Assembly (NCBI GenBank): GCA_035696925.1
Contig: DASSDW010000216.1
Span: forward strand, 1 to 31,989
DNA from: JAJNBA01 sp035696925
GTDB taxonomy: Bacteria > Actinomycetota > UBA4738 > HRBIN12
Length of the DNA stretch: 31,989 bases
Reading direction: 5' to 3'
The notes below the pieces were generated by a model that did not search any database, had not been told where the DNA came from, and saw only the letters and a list, made by a program, of their open reading frames with translations. Shown here one piece after another: positions 7,422-15,510 of the stretch (position 1 is its first letter; each line of letters begins with the position of its first letter). The position numbers and the translations under genes are program-made.

Positions 7422-8465
7422 GTGACCTCTGCCTCCCCGTCTGACGATGCGCCCGGGTCGGAGGGCGTGGAGCCGCGCCGCGGCCGCGTCCTGACCGGCT
7501 TCCGCCCCACGGGCGATCTCCACGTCGGCCACTGGGCGGGCAACGTGGGCAACGCGGTCCGACTCCAGGACGAGGGATACGAATGCTTCTACTTCGTCGC
7601 GAACTGGCACATGCTCACGACGCACTACGACCGCACCGCGGAGCTCGGATCGCTGGTCGAGGCGATCGTGCTCGATCTCCTCGCGTGCGGCATCGACCCC
7701 GAGCGCTCGACGCTCTACCTGCAGTCGGACCTCCCCGAGGTCGCGGAGATGGCGCTGCTCCTCGGGATGATCGCGCCCCTCGGCTGGCTCGAACGCGTGC
7801 CCACCTACAAGGAGCGGTTGCGTGACATGGCCGAGCGCGACGTCGCGAACTTCGGGCTCCTCGGATACCCGGTGCTCCAGACCGTCGACATCTCGATCGT
7901 CCGCGGCGAGCTGGTGCCGGTGGGGGAGGACCAGGTGTCCCACCTCGAGATCTCGCGGGAGATCGTGCGCCGATTCAACCGGCTCTTCGGCGATATCCTG
8001 GTCGAGCCCCAGCCGTTGTTGTCGGACTTCCCGCTCGTGCCAGGATCGGACGGCCGGAAGATGTCCAAGTCGCTCGACAACGCGATCGGCCTGGTCGACG
8101 ACCCCGACACGATCCGAGCGAAGGTCCGGTCGTTCATCACCGACCCGCAGAAGGTGCGCCTCGGCGATCCGGGCAGGCCGGAGATCTGCCCGATCTACGC
8201 TCTGCACACGCGATTCTCACCCGACATCGTCGATTGGACGCGCGATCACTGCCGCTCCGGGGAGCTCGGCTGCGTGGACTGCAAGACGAACCTCGCCGAT
8301 CGCCTGATCGAGGAGCTCCGGCCGATCCGGGAACGACGGCTCGAGCTGGCATCGGAGCCGGGGTTGGTGTGGAAGGTCCTGGGCGAGGGGAGGGAGCGCG
8401 TCGGACCCGTGGTGCGGGAGACGATGGACGCCGTGCGCGACGCGATGGGGTTCTCACGGCCGTGA
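7422..8465 (+). CDS. trpS: Tryptophanyl-tRNA synthetase with an iron-sulfur-type cysteine motif
   Basis: Class I synthetase charging tRNA-Trp with tryptophan in the cytosol; 347 residues. The HIGH-type motif is GDLHVGHWAGN (residues 31-41) and the KMSKS loop is GRKMSKSLDN (211-220). VPVGEDQVSHLEISREI is the usual substrate-pocket segment. Cysteines at 256, 277, 284 and 287 form C-x20-C-x6-C-x2-C. I recall C-x22-C-x6-C-x2-C in Thermotoga maritima TrpRS, which binds a [4Fe-4S] cluster near the anticodon-binding region, so a cluster is likely here too. GTG 7422 gives a short extra N-terminus; GTG 7467 is an in-frame alternative closer to the conserved GRVLTGFRPTG. The stop overlaps scpA by GTGA. 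Confidence 0.95.
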   Translation: MTSASPSDDAPGSEGVEPRRGRVLTGFRPTGDLHVGHWAGNVGNAVRLQDEGYECFYFVANWHMLTTHYDRTAELGSLVEAIVLDLLACGIDPERSTLYLQSDLPEVAEMALLLGMIAPLGWLERVPTYKERLRDMAERDVANFGLLGYPVLQTVDISIVRGELVPVGEDQVSHLEISREIVRRFNRLFGDILVEPQPLLSDFPLVPGSDGRKMSKSLDNAIGLVDDPDTIRAKVRSFITDPQKVRLGDPGRPEICPIYALHTRFSPDIVDWTRDHCRSGELGCVDCKTNLADRLIEELRPIRERRLELASEPGLVWKVLGEGRERVGPVVRETMDAVRDAMGFSRP

Positions 8466-9199
8466 CGGGCGAGGGGGCCGGTGCGTTCGCGGTCGAGCTC
8501 CCCGCGTTCACCGGACCGTTTCGGCTGTTGGCCGAGCTGATCCTGGAGCAGAAGGTCGATGTGTGCGACGTGTCGGTCGCGGCCGTGACCGACGGCTTCC
8601 TCGCCGACGCGAAGGACGCCGACCACTGGGACCTCGAAGAGGTCACGTGGTTCCTCGCGATGTGCGCCGTGCTCTTGGAGCTGAAGGTCGGCCGGCTGAT
8701 GCCGAGGCACACCGAGACGGACGAGGACGATCTCCTCGGTGCCTCCCCGGACCTCGCCTACGCCAGGTCGATGGAGCTGGCGGCGTTCCGGAGGGTCGCG
8801 GTCGAGCTCGCTCGTCGGCTCGAGGACGAGGCCGGCTTCTTCACCAGGGACGTCGGGCCCGGTCCCGAGTTCTCGCACCTGTACCCGGACCCGATGACGA
8901 AGGTGGACGCCCGATCGCTCGCCGGCCTCGCGGCGCAGCTCTTGCGGCCGCCCCCGACGCTCGATCTCACGCACGTGACGCCGATCCGCTACACGATGGC
9001 GGAGGCGATGACCGCCGTCGAGCGCCGGATCGAGGATCTCGGGCGCGCCGCTTCCTTCCGCGACCTCGTCGCCGATTGCGGCGAACGGATCGAGGTCGTC
9101 GTCCGGTTCCTCGCGCTCCTCGAGCTGTACCGTGACGGCCGGGTGGAGCTGGTGCAGAGCGACACGTTCGGTGAGATCCGCGTCGAGTGGCAGGGATGA
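8462..9199 (+). CDS. scpA: Segregation and condensation protein A
   Basis: Kleisin subunit of the SMC-ScpAB condensin, which compacts and separates chromosomes. The 245 residues begin with the kleisin motif FTGPFRLLAELILEQKVDV, followed by VSVAAVTDGFLADA and a helical N-domain ending in LLELKVGRLMP. An acidic linker (ETDEDDLLG) leads to the middle region. The C-terminal winged helix includes SFRDLVADCGERIEVVVRFLALLELYRDGRVEL, the SMC-head-binding segment. GTG 8462 overlaps the trpS stop. scpB follows one base after the stop, so the two partners are translated together. Synteny with Rv1709-Rv1710 agrees. Confidence 0.95.
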   Translation: MTGEGAGAFAVELPAFTGPFRLLAELILEQKVDVCDVSVAAVTDGFLADAKDADHWDLEEVTWFLAMCAVLLELKVGRLMPRHTETDEDDLLGASPDLAYARSMELAAFRRVAVELARRLEDEAGFFTRDVGPGPEFSHLYPDPMTKVDARSLAGLAAQLLRPPPTLDLTHVTPIRYTMAEAMTAVERRIEDLGRAASFRDLVADCGERIEVVVRFLALLELYRDGRVELVQSDTFGEIRVEWQG

Positions 9200-9200
9200 G

Positions 9201-9809
9201 ATGCCGGAGCCGGAAGCGGAGAGCGTGACGACCGTCTCGGACACGCGAGCCCTCGAGGCGTTGCTGTTCGTCTCGGACGAACCGCTGGCCTCGTCGGTCC
9301 TGGCGCAGGCGCTCGAGATCGAGCGCAGAACGGTCGAGGAGCTGTGTGACCGGCTCGCGGCGGAGCTCGACGCCCGCGGTGCGGGGGTGGTCCTCCGCAA
9401 CGTGGCGGGTGGATGGCGCCTGTTCACTCACCCGGACACCGCAGCCGAGGTCGAGCGATTCGTGCTGTCGTCCCGTCAGGCCCGGCTGACGAAGGCGGCG
9501 CTCGAGACGCTCGCGATCGTCGCGTACAAGCAGCCGGTCACCCGGCACCAGATCACGTCGATCCGGGGTGTCAACTCCGACGGGGTCCTCCGAGCGCTCC
9601 AGGACAAGGGGCTCGTCGAGGAGGCGGGGCGGGAGGAGACGCCCGGCCGTCCGATCCTGTTCGCGACGACGCCGTCCTTCCTCGAACGGCTGGGTCTGCC
9701 GTCGCTGGCCGCCCTGCCGTCGCTGGCGCCGCTCCTCGGGACCGACGGGGAGGCGGAGGAGGCGGACACGGAGACCCCGTCGCCGGAGCCCACCGAGCCC
9801 GGCGTCTAG
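9201..9809 (+). CDS. scpB: Segregation and condensation protein B
   Basis: Partner of ScpA in the SMC complex; two winged-helix domains dimerise and bind the kleisin linker. The 202-residue sequence has LEALLFVSDEPL (first helix) and GGWRLFTHPDTAAEVERFV. The diagnostic segment is LTKAALETLAIVAYKQPVTRHQITSIRGVNSDGVL, with GRPILFATTPSFLERLGL after it. The tail (from about residue 175) is acidic and Pro/Glu-rich, as is common. ATG 9201 is one base after the scpA stop, with AGGGA at 9192-9196. rluB begins 3 bases after the stop. Confidence 0.96.
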   Translation: MPEPEAESVTTVSDTRALEALLFVSDEPLASSVLAQALEIERRTVEELCDRLAAELDARGAGVVLRNVAGGWRLFTHPDTAAEVERFVLSSRQARLTKAALETLAIVAYKQPVTRHQITSIRGVNSDGVLRALQDKGLVEEAGREETPGRPILFATTPSFLERLGLPSLAALPSLAPLLGTDGEAEEADTETPSPEPTEPGV

Positions 9810-9812
9810 GCC

Positions 9813-10535
9813 GTGGCGGTCGAACGACTGCAACGCCTCCTCGCTCGCGCCGGGTACGGCTCCCGTCGAGCGTGTGAAGAGCTGATCGTCGACGGTCGCG
9901 TCACCCTGAACGGGAACGTGGCGACGCTCGGAGATCGGGGTGACCCTTCCAAGGATGAGGTTCGGGTCGACGGTCTCGAGGTCAACCTCGACCCGAACGT
10001 CAAGTACTTTGCCGTCCACAAGCCGGCGGGGGTGGTCACGACGATGCACGACCCACAGGGGCGTTCCGACATCCGCGCGTACCTCCCCACGGACGGTCCT
10101 CGTGTGTTCCCCGTCGGCCGGCTGGATCGGGACACCGAGGGCCTGCTCCTCCTGATGAACGACGGAGACCTCGCGAACGGCCTCACGCATCCTCGGTTCG
10201 GCGTGGAGAAGGAGTACCTGGCCGAGGTGGAGGGTCTCCCGACGCCGAAACACGTCGGGTTGCTGCGCCGTGGTGTGGAGCTGGACGACGGCCCCGCGAG
10301 CGCAGCCAACGCGTGGGTCGCCGGTCGTTCCGGCGATCGGGGGGCCATCCGCGTCGTGATGACCGAGGGACGGAAGCGCGAGGTCCGTCGGCTGCTCGCC
10401 GCCGTCGGGCTGCCGGTCGTTCGCCTGGTCCGCGTGCGGATCGGGCCCGTCCGTCTCGGTACCCTCGGCCCCGGGGAGCGACGCGAGCTCACGCTGGATG
10501 AGGTTGTCGCGCTCAGGCGGGTCGTCGACGGGTAG
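9813..10535 (+). CDS. rluB: 23S rRNA pseudouridine synthase, RluB/RsuA family
   Basis: Converts a specific uridine in large-subunit rRNA to pseudouridine. The 240-residue protein has an S4 RNA-binding domain (residues 1-60; LQRLLARAGYGSRRACEELI, DGRVTLNG) and a catalytic domain. The active-site Asp lies in VGRLDRDTEGLLLLMNDG. YFAVHKPAGVVTT and KREVRRLLAAVGLPVVRLVRVRIGP are typical of RluB/E/F and RsuA enzymes. GTG 9813 lies 3 bases past scpB, matching Rv1711 after Rv1710. Whether the exact target is the RluB position is inferred from that synteny. Confidence 0.93.
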   Translation: MAVERLQRLLARAGYGSRRACEELIVDGRVTLNGNVATLGDRGDPSKDEVRVDGLEVNLDPNVKYFAVHKPAGVVTTMHDPQGRSDIRAYLPTDGPRVFPVGRLDRDTEGLLLLMNDGDLANGLTHPRFGVEKEYLAEVEGLPTPKHVGLLRRGVELDDGPASAANAWVAGRSGDRGAIRVVMTEGRKREVRRLLAAVGLPVVRLVRVRIGPVRLGTLGPGERRELTLDEVVALRRVVDG

Positions 10536-10590
10536 CCTTGGGAACCTCGGGGCGTCGCGCCCGGAGCCGGGAGAGCGATGAGGGGTGTCC

Positions 10591-10950
10591 ATGAGGCTTC
10601 GTGCGGCGCGCGGCGCGATCCGCGTGCCATCGGACGACGGTGACGCGCTGCTCGGAGCGACCGAGCGGCTCCTGTCATCCATCCTCGAGCGCAACGCGGT
10701 CGACCCCGATGACCTGGTGAGCATCCTGTTCACGGCAACCGAGGACCTGCGGTCCGCGTTCCCGGCGGAGGCCGCCCGTCGGATGGGGCTGGGCCGTGTT
10801 CCGCTGCTCTGCGCGCAGGAGATCCCGGTGGAGGGCTCGATGCGTTCGGTGATCCGTGTCCTCGTGCACTTCCACTCGGATCGGACGCTCGACGAGGTCG
10901 CGCACGTGTACCTGGATGGCGCGGAGTCGCTCCGAGATGACGTCGGCTGA
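10591..10950 (+). CDS. aroH: Chorismate mutase, AroH type
   Basis: Rearranges chorismate to prephenate for tyrosine and phenylalanine synthesis. This is the trimeric barrel AroH fold of Bacillus subtilis, not the helical AroQ fold. The 119 residues align throughout: Arg7 (RAARGAI), Cys74 and Glu77 (LCAQEIPV), Arg89 (VIRVLVHF) and Tyr107 (HVYLDGAE) match the B. subtilis active site within one position. ATG 10591 puts Arg7 exactly in register and has GAGGGG at 10580-10585; GTG 10585 in frame is less likely. The 55-base gap after rluB starts with TAGCCT, which might be a -10 box but has no matching -35. The next gene uses its product, prephenate. Confidence 0.95.
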   Translation: MRLRAARGAIRVPSDDGDALLGATERLLSSILERNAVDPDDLVSILFTATEDLRSAFPAEAARRMGLGRVPLLCAQEIPVEGSMRSVIRVLVHFHSDRTLDEVAHVYLDGAESLRDDVG

Positions 10951-10962
10951 ACGGGGTTCTGG

Positions 10963-12081
10963 ATGACGGCCGCCGCCGCCTCGGCTCCGCGGCCGATCGA
11001 GCGGGTCGCCGTCGTGGGGACCGGTCTGATGGGGACGTCGGTCGCGCTCGCCGCTGCGCGGGCCGGCGCCACCGTGACCGGGTGGGACGTCGACCCCTCG
11101 ACGACGGCTCGGGCGGCCGCGGTCGGCGGGTTCACGGGGGCCGCCACGCTCGAGGAGGCCGTGGAGGGCGCCGAGCTCATCGTGGTCTGCACGCCGATCC
11201 CGATGATCGCGGACTCCGTCGCCGCCGCGCTGTCCGCGACCACCGACGCGATCGTCACCGAGGTCGGGAGCATCATGGACTCCGTTGCCAAGGAGGTGGC
11301 CGAGCGAGCCGACCATGCCGACCTACGCCGCTTCGTCCCGGGGCATCCGATGGGAGGGAGCGAACGCTCCGGGCCGGAGCACGCGTCCCCTTCCGTGCTC
11401 GACGGGATCGTGTGGGTGCTCTCGGCGGCGGGGTCCACCGACCCCGCGGCCGTCGAGGTCGTCGAGACGTGGGTCTCCGGACTCGGCGCCCGACCCGTCC
11501 GGATGCCGGCCGATCGCCACGACCGCCTCGTCGCATTCGTGAGCCATCTCCCGCAGGTCGCCTCCACAGCGCTGATGAGCCTCGCTGCGAGCGAGGAGGC
11601 CGACGAGCCGGAGATCCTCCTGCTGGCGGCCGGGGGGTTCCGCGATCTGACGCGCCTCGCGGCCTCGGACGCGAGCCTGTGGTCATCGATCCTCCTGGCG
11701 AACCGCGCCCAGATCGCCGAGGCGATCGACCTCTACGTCGACCGCTTGCGCGTCCTGCGGGAGGACGTGGTCGAGAGCCGGGGCGAGTCCGTTCGATCCA
11801 CGTTCGCCCGGGCGAAGGAAGCCCGCCTCCGGCTGGCGACCAAGCCGCAGGTGCGGTCCGGCGTTGCCGTCCTGCAGGTGGAAGCGCCCGACCGCCCGGG
11901 CGCCCTCGCGGAACTGACCGCGATCCTCGCGGAGGGAGGGGTGAACATCGAGGACCTCCAGATCGTCCACTCACCGGAGGGCGGGCGCGGGACCGTGCAC
12001 CTGACGGTCGCGGCCGCGGCTGCGGACGATGCCACCGGCGTGCTGGCGGGCGCGGGCCTCGATCCGATCCGGCTCGCGTGA
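10963..12081 (+). CDS. tyrA: Prephenate dehydrogenase with C-terminal ACT domain
   Basis: Oxidative decarboxylation of prephenate to 4-hydroxyphenylpyruvate, the tyrosine branch. The 372 residues have an N-terminal Rossmann domain (VAVVGTGLMGTSVALAAARAG, with Asp in GWDVD favouring NAD). The catalytic segment is FVPGHPMGGSERSGPEHA, followed by a helical dimer domain with VSHLPQVAST and GGFRDLTRLAASD. The ACT domain (about residues 300-372: LQVEAPDRPGALAELTAIL, GVNIEDLQIVHS) suggests allosteric feedback by an amino acid, probably tyrosine. ATG 10963 lies 12 bases past aroH. aroA begins 8 bases after the stop, giving an aroH-tyrA-aroA block. Confidence 0.95.
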   Translation: MTAAAASAPRPIERVAVVGTGLMGTSVALAAARAGATVTGWDVDPSTTARAAAVGGFTGAATLEEAVEGAELIVVCTPIPMIADSVAAALSATTDAIVTEVGSIMDSVAKEVAERADHADLRRFVPGHPMGGSERSGPEHASPSVLDGIVWVLSAAGSTDPAAVEVVETWVSGLGARPVRMPADRHDRLVAFVSHLPQVASTALMSLAASEEADEPEILLLAAGGFRDLTRLAASDASLWSSILLANRAQIAEAIDLYVDRLRVLREDVVESRGESVRSTFARAKEARLRLATKPQVRSGVAVLQVEAPDRPGALAELTAILAEGGVNIEDLQIVHSPEGGRGTVHLTVAAAAADDATGVLAGAGLDPIRLA

Positions 12082-12089
12082 GGACGCCG

Positions 12090-13463
12090 ATGAAGGTCCG
12101 GGTGATGCCTGGAGGCCCCCTCCGAGGGCAGGCCACCGTCCCCGGCGACAAGTCGATCGCCCATCGCTGGCTGATCCTGGCGGTCACCGGAGCAGGGCGC
12201 AGCTCGGTCGAGGGTCTGCCGCACTCCCTCGATATCAGGTCCACCGCGTCCTGCCTCGCCGAGCTCGCTCCGGCGACTCGACCTGCACTCGAGGCTTGGG
12301 GCTCGAGCCCTGGGGCCTCCGATGAACGCCACGGTTCCACGTGGAACCAGGAGGCCTCGACCCTCGACCTCCCCGCCCTCGACCTTCACGGTGAAGGTCG
12401 CGCTTCGCTCCGAGGACCCGTTGGGGAGCTCGATTGCGGGAACTCGGGCACCTCGATGCGGCTGCTCGCCGGGCTCGTGGCCCCCGGTCCCTTCGTGACG
12501 GTCCTCACCGGCGACGCCAGCCTCGTGACGAGACCGATGGAGCGAGTGGCCGCGCCCCTGCGGGCGATGGGAGCGGACGTGGCCACGCGCGACGGGCATC
12601 CTCCCGTGACGATCCGCGGTGGGGAGCTCCACGGGATCCGGTTCGAGCCCGAGGTCCCGAGCGCGCAGGTGAAGGGCGCCGTCCTCCTGGCGGCCCTCGA
12701 GGCCGACGGCGCCACGACGGTCGCGGAGTCCGTTCCCACGAGGGACCACACGGAACGCGCCCTCGGCGCCCTGGGCGCCCCGGTGCGCGCGACGGAGGCG
12801 GGCATCGTGCTCGACGGGCCGTTCCGGCACGAGGGATTCCGCGGGAAGGTGCCGGGGGACCCGTCGTCGGCCGCGTTCCTGCTCGGTGCGGCCGCGCTCA
12901 CCGGCGGGGAGGTCGCGCTCACGGGCGTCGGATTGAACCCGAGCCGGCTCGCGTTCCTCGAGGTGTTCGAACGGATGGGTGTGCAGGTCGACGTCGAGGT
13001 CGAGCGGTCCGTCCTGGGGGAGCCGGTGGGGACGATGCACCTGGTCCCGGGGGGTTCGGTCCGGCCGGTGCACGTCGGCGCCGCAGAGGTCCCGCTGGTG
13101 ATCGACGAGGTCCCGATCCTCGCCGCCCTCGCCGCCCATGCGGACGGTCCTTCACGCTTCGTCGGTGCGGCCGAGCTCCGCGTGAAGGAGAGCGACCGAC
13201 TCTCCGTGCTCGCCGACGGGATCCGGAGCCTGGGCGGGCTGGCGGAGGAGGACGGTGACGATCTCGTGATCGAGGGCGGCGGCCTGCGGGGTGGTTCCGC
13301 TCGCTCCGCCGGCGATCACCGGATCGTGATGGCGCTCACCGTGGCGGCGACGGCGGCGGAGCGGTCTTCCGAGATCGACGGTGCCGAGTCGGCGGCCGTC
13401 TCCTTCCCGGGGTTCTTCGGACTGATGCGATCGCTGGGTGCCGACGTCGAGGAGGCGCGATGA
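12090..13463 (+). CDS. aroA: EPSP synthase (3-phosphoshikimate 1-carboxyvinyltransferase) with an insertion
   Basis: Joins phosphoenolpyruvate to shikimate 3-phosphate, the sixth shikimate step. The 457 residues have PGDKSIAHRWLILA at the N-terminus, LDCGNSGTSMRLLAGL near residue 115, PSAQVKGAVLLAAL, PGDPSSAAFLLGAAAL, the loop LRVKESDRLSVLADG and a final DHRIVMAL. Between the CLAEL helix and LDCGNSGT there are about 56 residues, against about 31 in E. coli AroA. The extra 25 or so (around residues 66-95, including GASDERHGSTWNQEAS) form a low-complexity insertion with no catalytic residue. The DNA for it holds the palindrome at 12333-12348. ATG 12090 is preceded by GAGGA. The stop overlaps the cmk start. 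Confidence 0.96.
   Translation: MKVRVMPGGPLRGQATVPGDKSIAHRWLILAVTGAGRSSVEGLPHSLDIRSTASCLAELAPATRPALEAWGSSPGASDERHGSTWNQEASTLDLPALDLHGEGRASLRGPVGELDCGNSGTSMRLLAGLVAPGPFVTVLTGDASLVTRPMERVAAPLRAMGADVATRDGHPPVTIRGGELHGIRFEPEVPSAQVKGAVLLAALEADGATTVAESVPTRDHTERALGALGAPVRATEAGIVLDGPFRHEGFRGKVPGDPSSAAFLLGAAALTGGEVALTGVGLNPSRLAFLEVFERMGVQVDVEVERSVLGEPVGTMHLVPGGSVRPVHVGAAEVPLVIDEVPILAALAAHADGPSRFVGAAELRVKESDRLSVLADGIRSLGGLAEEDGDDLVIEGGGLRGGSARSAGDHRIVMALTVAATAAERSSEIDGAESAAVSFPGFFGLMRSLGADVEEAR
12333..12348. promoter_or_regulatory. parS-like perfect 16-bp palindrome
   Basis: GGTTCCACGTGGAACC is its own reverse complement. Its centre GTTCCACGTGGAAC fits the general ParB-binding pattern GTTnCACGTGnAAC; the B. 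subtilis half-site TGTTCCACGTG differs only at the outer base. It lies in the non-conserved insertion of aroA (residues 82-87). Assignment as parS is inference: no parA or parB is in the window. Confidence 0.5.
12380..12400. repeat. 21-bp inverted repeat inside aroA
   Basis: CGACCTTCAC, one base, then GTGAAGGTCG: ten-base perfect arms with a single central base, 31 bases after the parS-like palindrome. The core TTCACgGTGAA looks like a parS core with an extra central base. It encodes LDLHGEGR, close to conserved aroA sequence, so it may be coincidental. Confidence 0.5.
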
Positions 13464-14149
13464 CGCTCCGGGTCGTGGCGATCGACGGCGCCGCCGGGAG
13501 CGGGAAGAGCACGCTCGCCCGGCTCCTGGCGAGGGAGCTCCGGCTGCCGTACGTCAACACGGGGTCGATGTACCGAGCGCTCACCCTGGCGGCGCTTCGA
13601 GGGGCAGTCGACGTCGAGGACGGGCACGCGCTCGCCCGGCTGATGGGCAGCCTCGAGTTCACGTTGAGCTCCGGGACGGACGGGGAGCTCCTGATCGACG
13701 GCGCGCCGCCCTCCGACGACCTCGAGACGGCGGACGTCGAGGCCTCCGTCAGCATCGTCGCGAAACACCCTCCGGTCCGCTCGGCGATGCGCGGCGCCCA
13801 GCGTGCTCTGGGCGTGGGCGGAGCCGTGATGGAGGGGCGCGACATCGGCACGGTCGTGTTCCCCGATGCCCCCCTGAAGCTCTTCCTGGTGGCCGCGCCC
13901 GACGAGCGTGCGGGCCGCCGGGTCGACGAACGGGGCGCGACCGATGTCGCCGAGGCACTCCACGCGCGGGACCGCCTCGATGCGAGGGTCAATCCCCACG
14001 TCCCCGCGGACGACGCCGTCGTGATCGATACGAGCGACCTCGGCGTCGAGGGGACGCTCCGTGCCGCGCTCGAGGCGGTGGCCAGCCGTGCGCCGGGCCT
14101 CCTGGTCCCCGAGGGACCTCGGGGCGACGAGGAGGGATCACGGTCGTGA
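13460..14149 (+). CDS. cmk: Cytidylate kinase
   Basis: Phosphorylates CMP and dCMP with ATP. The 229 residues begin with the P-loop IDGAAGSGKST, then LPYVNTGSMYRALT (nucleotide-binding), a CMP-binding insert (residues 60-100), the conserved VMEGRDIGTVVFPDAPLKLFL, and a lid region with arginines. ATG 13460 overlaps the aroA stop by ATGA and has GGAGG at 13451-13455. A usual lid arginine segment (RAxRR) is represented by DERAGRRVDERG. The neighbour der overlaps its stop, matching the widespread cmk-der pair (Rv1712-Rv1713). Confidence 0.96.
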   Translation: MTLRVVAIDGAAGSGKSTLARLLARELRLPYVNTGSMYRALTLAALRGAVDVEDGHALARLMGSLEFTLSSGTDGELLIDGAPPSDDLETADVEASVSIVAKHPPVRSAMRGAQRALGVGGAVMEGRDIGTVVFPDAPLKLFLVAAPDERAGRRVDERGATDVAEALHARDRLDARVNPHVPADDAVVIDTSDLGVEGTLRAALEAVASRAPGLLVPEGPRGDEEGSRS

Positions 14150-15453
14150 CCGTTCCGCGGATCGCCGTCGTCGGCCGCCAGAACGTCGGGAAATCGACCC
14201 TGGTCAACAGGCTCTTCGGCAAGCGCGAGACGATCGCGCACGACGACCCGGGGGTCACGCGGGATCGTGTGGAGCTCGAGGCGACGTGGAACGGGAAACG
14301 GTTCGGGCTCGTCGACACGGCCGGGTACCTCCACCGAGCCACCGGCGTGGATGCGCTCGCCGGCCTGCAGTCGCTCCGGGCGATCGACGAGGCCCAGCTC
14401 GTCCTCCTGGTGGTCGACGTCGCGACAGGGATCACGGAGGAGGATGCCCAGCTCGCGCACCGTCTCCGACGGGCGGCGTCCCCGGTTCTGGCGGTCGTGA
14501 ACAAGGTGGACGCGGCCGAGGACGAGGCCGAGGTGCCCGCGTTCCTCGCGCTGGGCCTCGGCGATCCGATCGCCGTGTCCTCGAAGCACGGTCGGGGGGT
14601 GGGTGAGCTCCTCGACCGCATCGTCGACCTGCTCCCGGACGCCCCGAGGGCCGGGAGTGACGACGGTGAGGACCGGGAGGAGCCGCGTTTCGCCATCGTG
14701 GGGCGGCCGAACGTGGGCAAGTCCAGCCTGTTCAACACGCTGGTGGGGGAGGAGCGGTCGGTGGTGTTCGAGGAGGCGGGGACGACCCGCGACAGCGTCG
14801 ACGCCCTCGTGGACTGGCGGGACGCGGGGCGGATCCGGTTCGTCGACACGGCGGGGATGCGGCGCGCGATCCGGGTGAAGGGCGTGGAGTACTACAGCTT
14901 CGTTCGAGCGGGCGCGGCGATCGATCGAGCCGACGCGGCTGCGGTCGTCTTCGATGCGACCGAGGGGCTCACCGCCGAGGACCAGAAGATCGCGTTCCGC
15001 GTCCTGGAGGCAGGCAGGGCGCTGCTCCTCGTCGCGAACAAGTGGGATCTCGTGGAGGAGAAGGATCGGCTCTTCAAGCGGCTGACCGAGGAGGCGACGC
15101 TGCTGGCACGCGCCACCGTGATCCGGACCTCCGCGGTCCGCGGCCAGGGCGTCGAGAGGATCCCGGAGCTGCTCCTCGAGCTCCGGACACGGTGGGCGAG
15201 CCGCGCGACGACTTCTCGGGTCAACCAGGTGCTCCAGGACCTCCAGGGCGCGCAACCCCCGCCCCGGTCCTCCGGCACCCTCCACTACGCGGCGCAGGTC
15301 GCGAGCCGTCCCCCTTCGTTCGTCTTCTTCGGGGGAGGCCGCCCTCCGGTCCCCGGCTACCGCCGGTACGTGGAGAACCGGTTGCGCGAGGCCTTCCACC
15401 TGGACGGCATCCCGATCCGGATGCGATTCCGGCCACGGACGCGGGGAGGCTAG
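14146..15453 (+). CDS. der: Ribosome biogenesis GTPase Der (EngA)
   Basis: Double-GTPase factor for 50S subunit assembly. The 435 residues have a first G domain (P-loop VGRQNVGKSTLVNRL, G3 LVDTAGY, G4 NKVD) and a second (VGRPNVGKSSLFNTL, FVDTAGMRR, NKWD). The C-terminal KH-like domain includes PPSFVFFGGG and GYRRYVENRLREAF. The first P-loop has Gln where Pro is usual. The linker between domains is short and acidic (GSDDGEDREE). GTG 14146 overlaps the cmk stop by GTGA, with GAGGAGGGA upstream at 14129-14137. It is the last gene of the long co-oriented run before the tRNA. Confidence 0.97.
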   Translation: MTVPRIAVVGRQNVGKSTLVNRLFGKRETIAHDDPGVTRDRVELEATWNGKRFGLVDTAGYLHRATGVDALAGLQSLRAIDEAQLVLLVVDVATGITEEDAQLAHRLRRAASPVLAVVNKVDAAEDEAEVPAFLALGLGDPIAVSSKHGRGVGELLDRIVDLLPDAPRAGSDDGEDREEPRFAIVGRPNVGKSSLFNTLVGEERSVVFEEAGTTRDSVDALVDWRDAGRIRFVDTAGMRRAIRVKGVEYYSFVRAGAAIDRADAAAVVFDATEGLTAEDQKIAFRVLEAGRALLLVANKWDLVEEKDRLFKRLTEEATLLARATVIRTSAVRGQGVERIPELLLELRTRWASRATTSRVNQVLQDLQGAQPPPRSSGTLHYAAQVASRPPSFVFFGGGRPPVPGYRRYVENRLREAFHLDGIPIRMRFRPRTRGG

Positions 15454-15496
15454 GCCGGCGCGGCCGGGCGGGCGTGGAGCCGCAACCCCGCACGGC

Positions 15497-15502
15497 TACA
15501 CT
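15497..15502 (+). promoter_or_regulatory. Probable -10 box of the tRNA-Pro gene
   Basis: TACACT ends 8 bases before the first base of the tRNA. The same hexamer stands 7 bases before gcvPA, and TACAGT 8 bases before the DUF151 gene. No clear -35 is seen. Confidence 0.5.
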
Positions 15503-15510
15503 GCCACGTA

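Noticed and set aside
7422..13463. scpA-scpB plus the parS-like site plus XerD as a new segregation module
   Set aside because: scpAB and xerD are in their standard actinobacterial neighbourhood; no parA, parB or smc is present, so grouping them with the palindrome is not supported.
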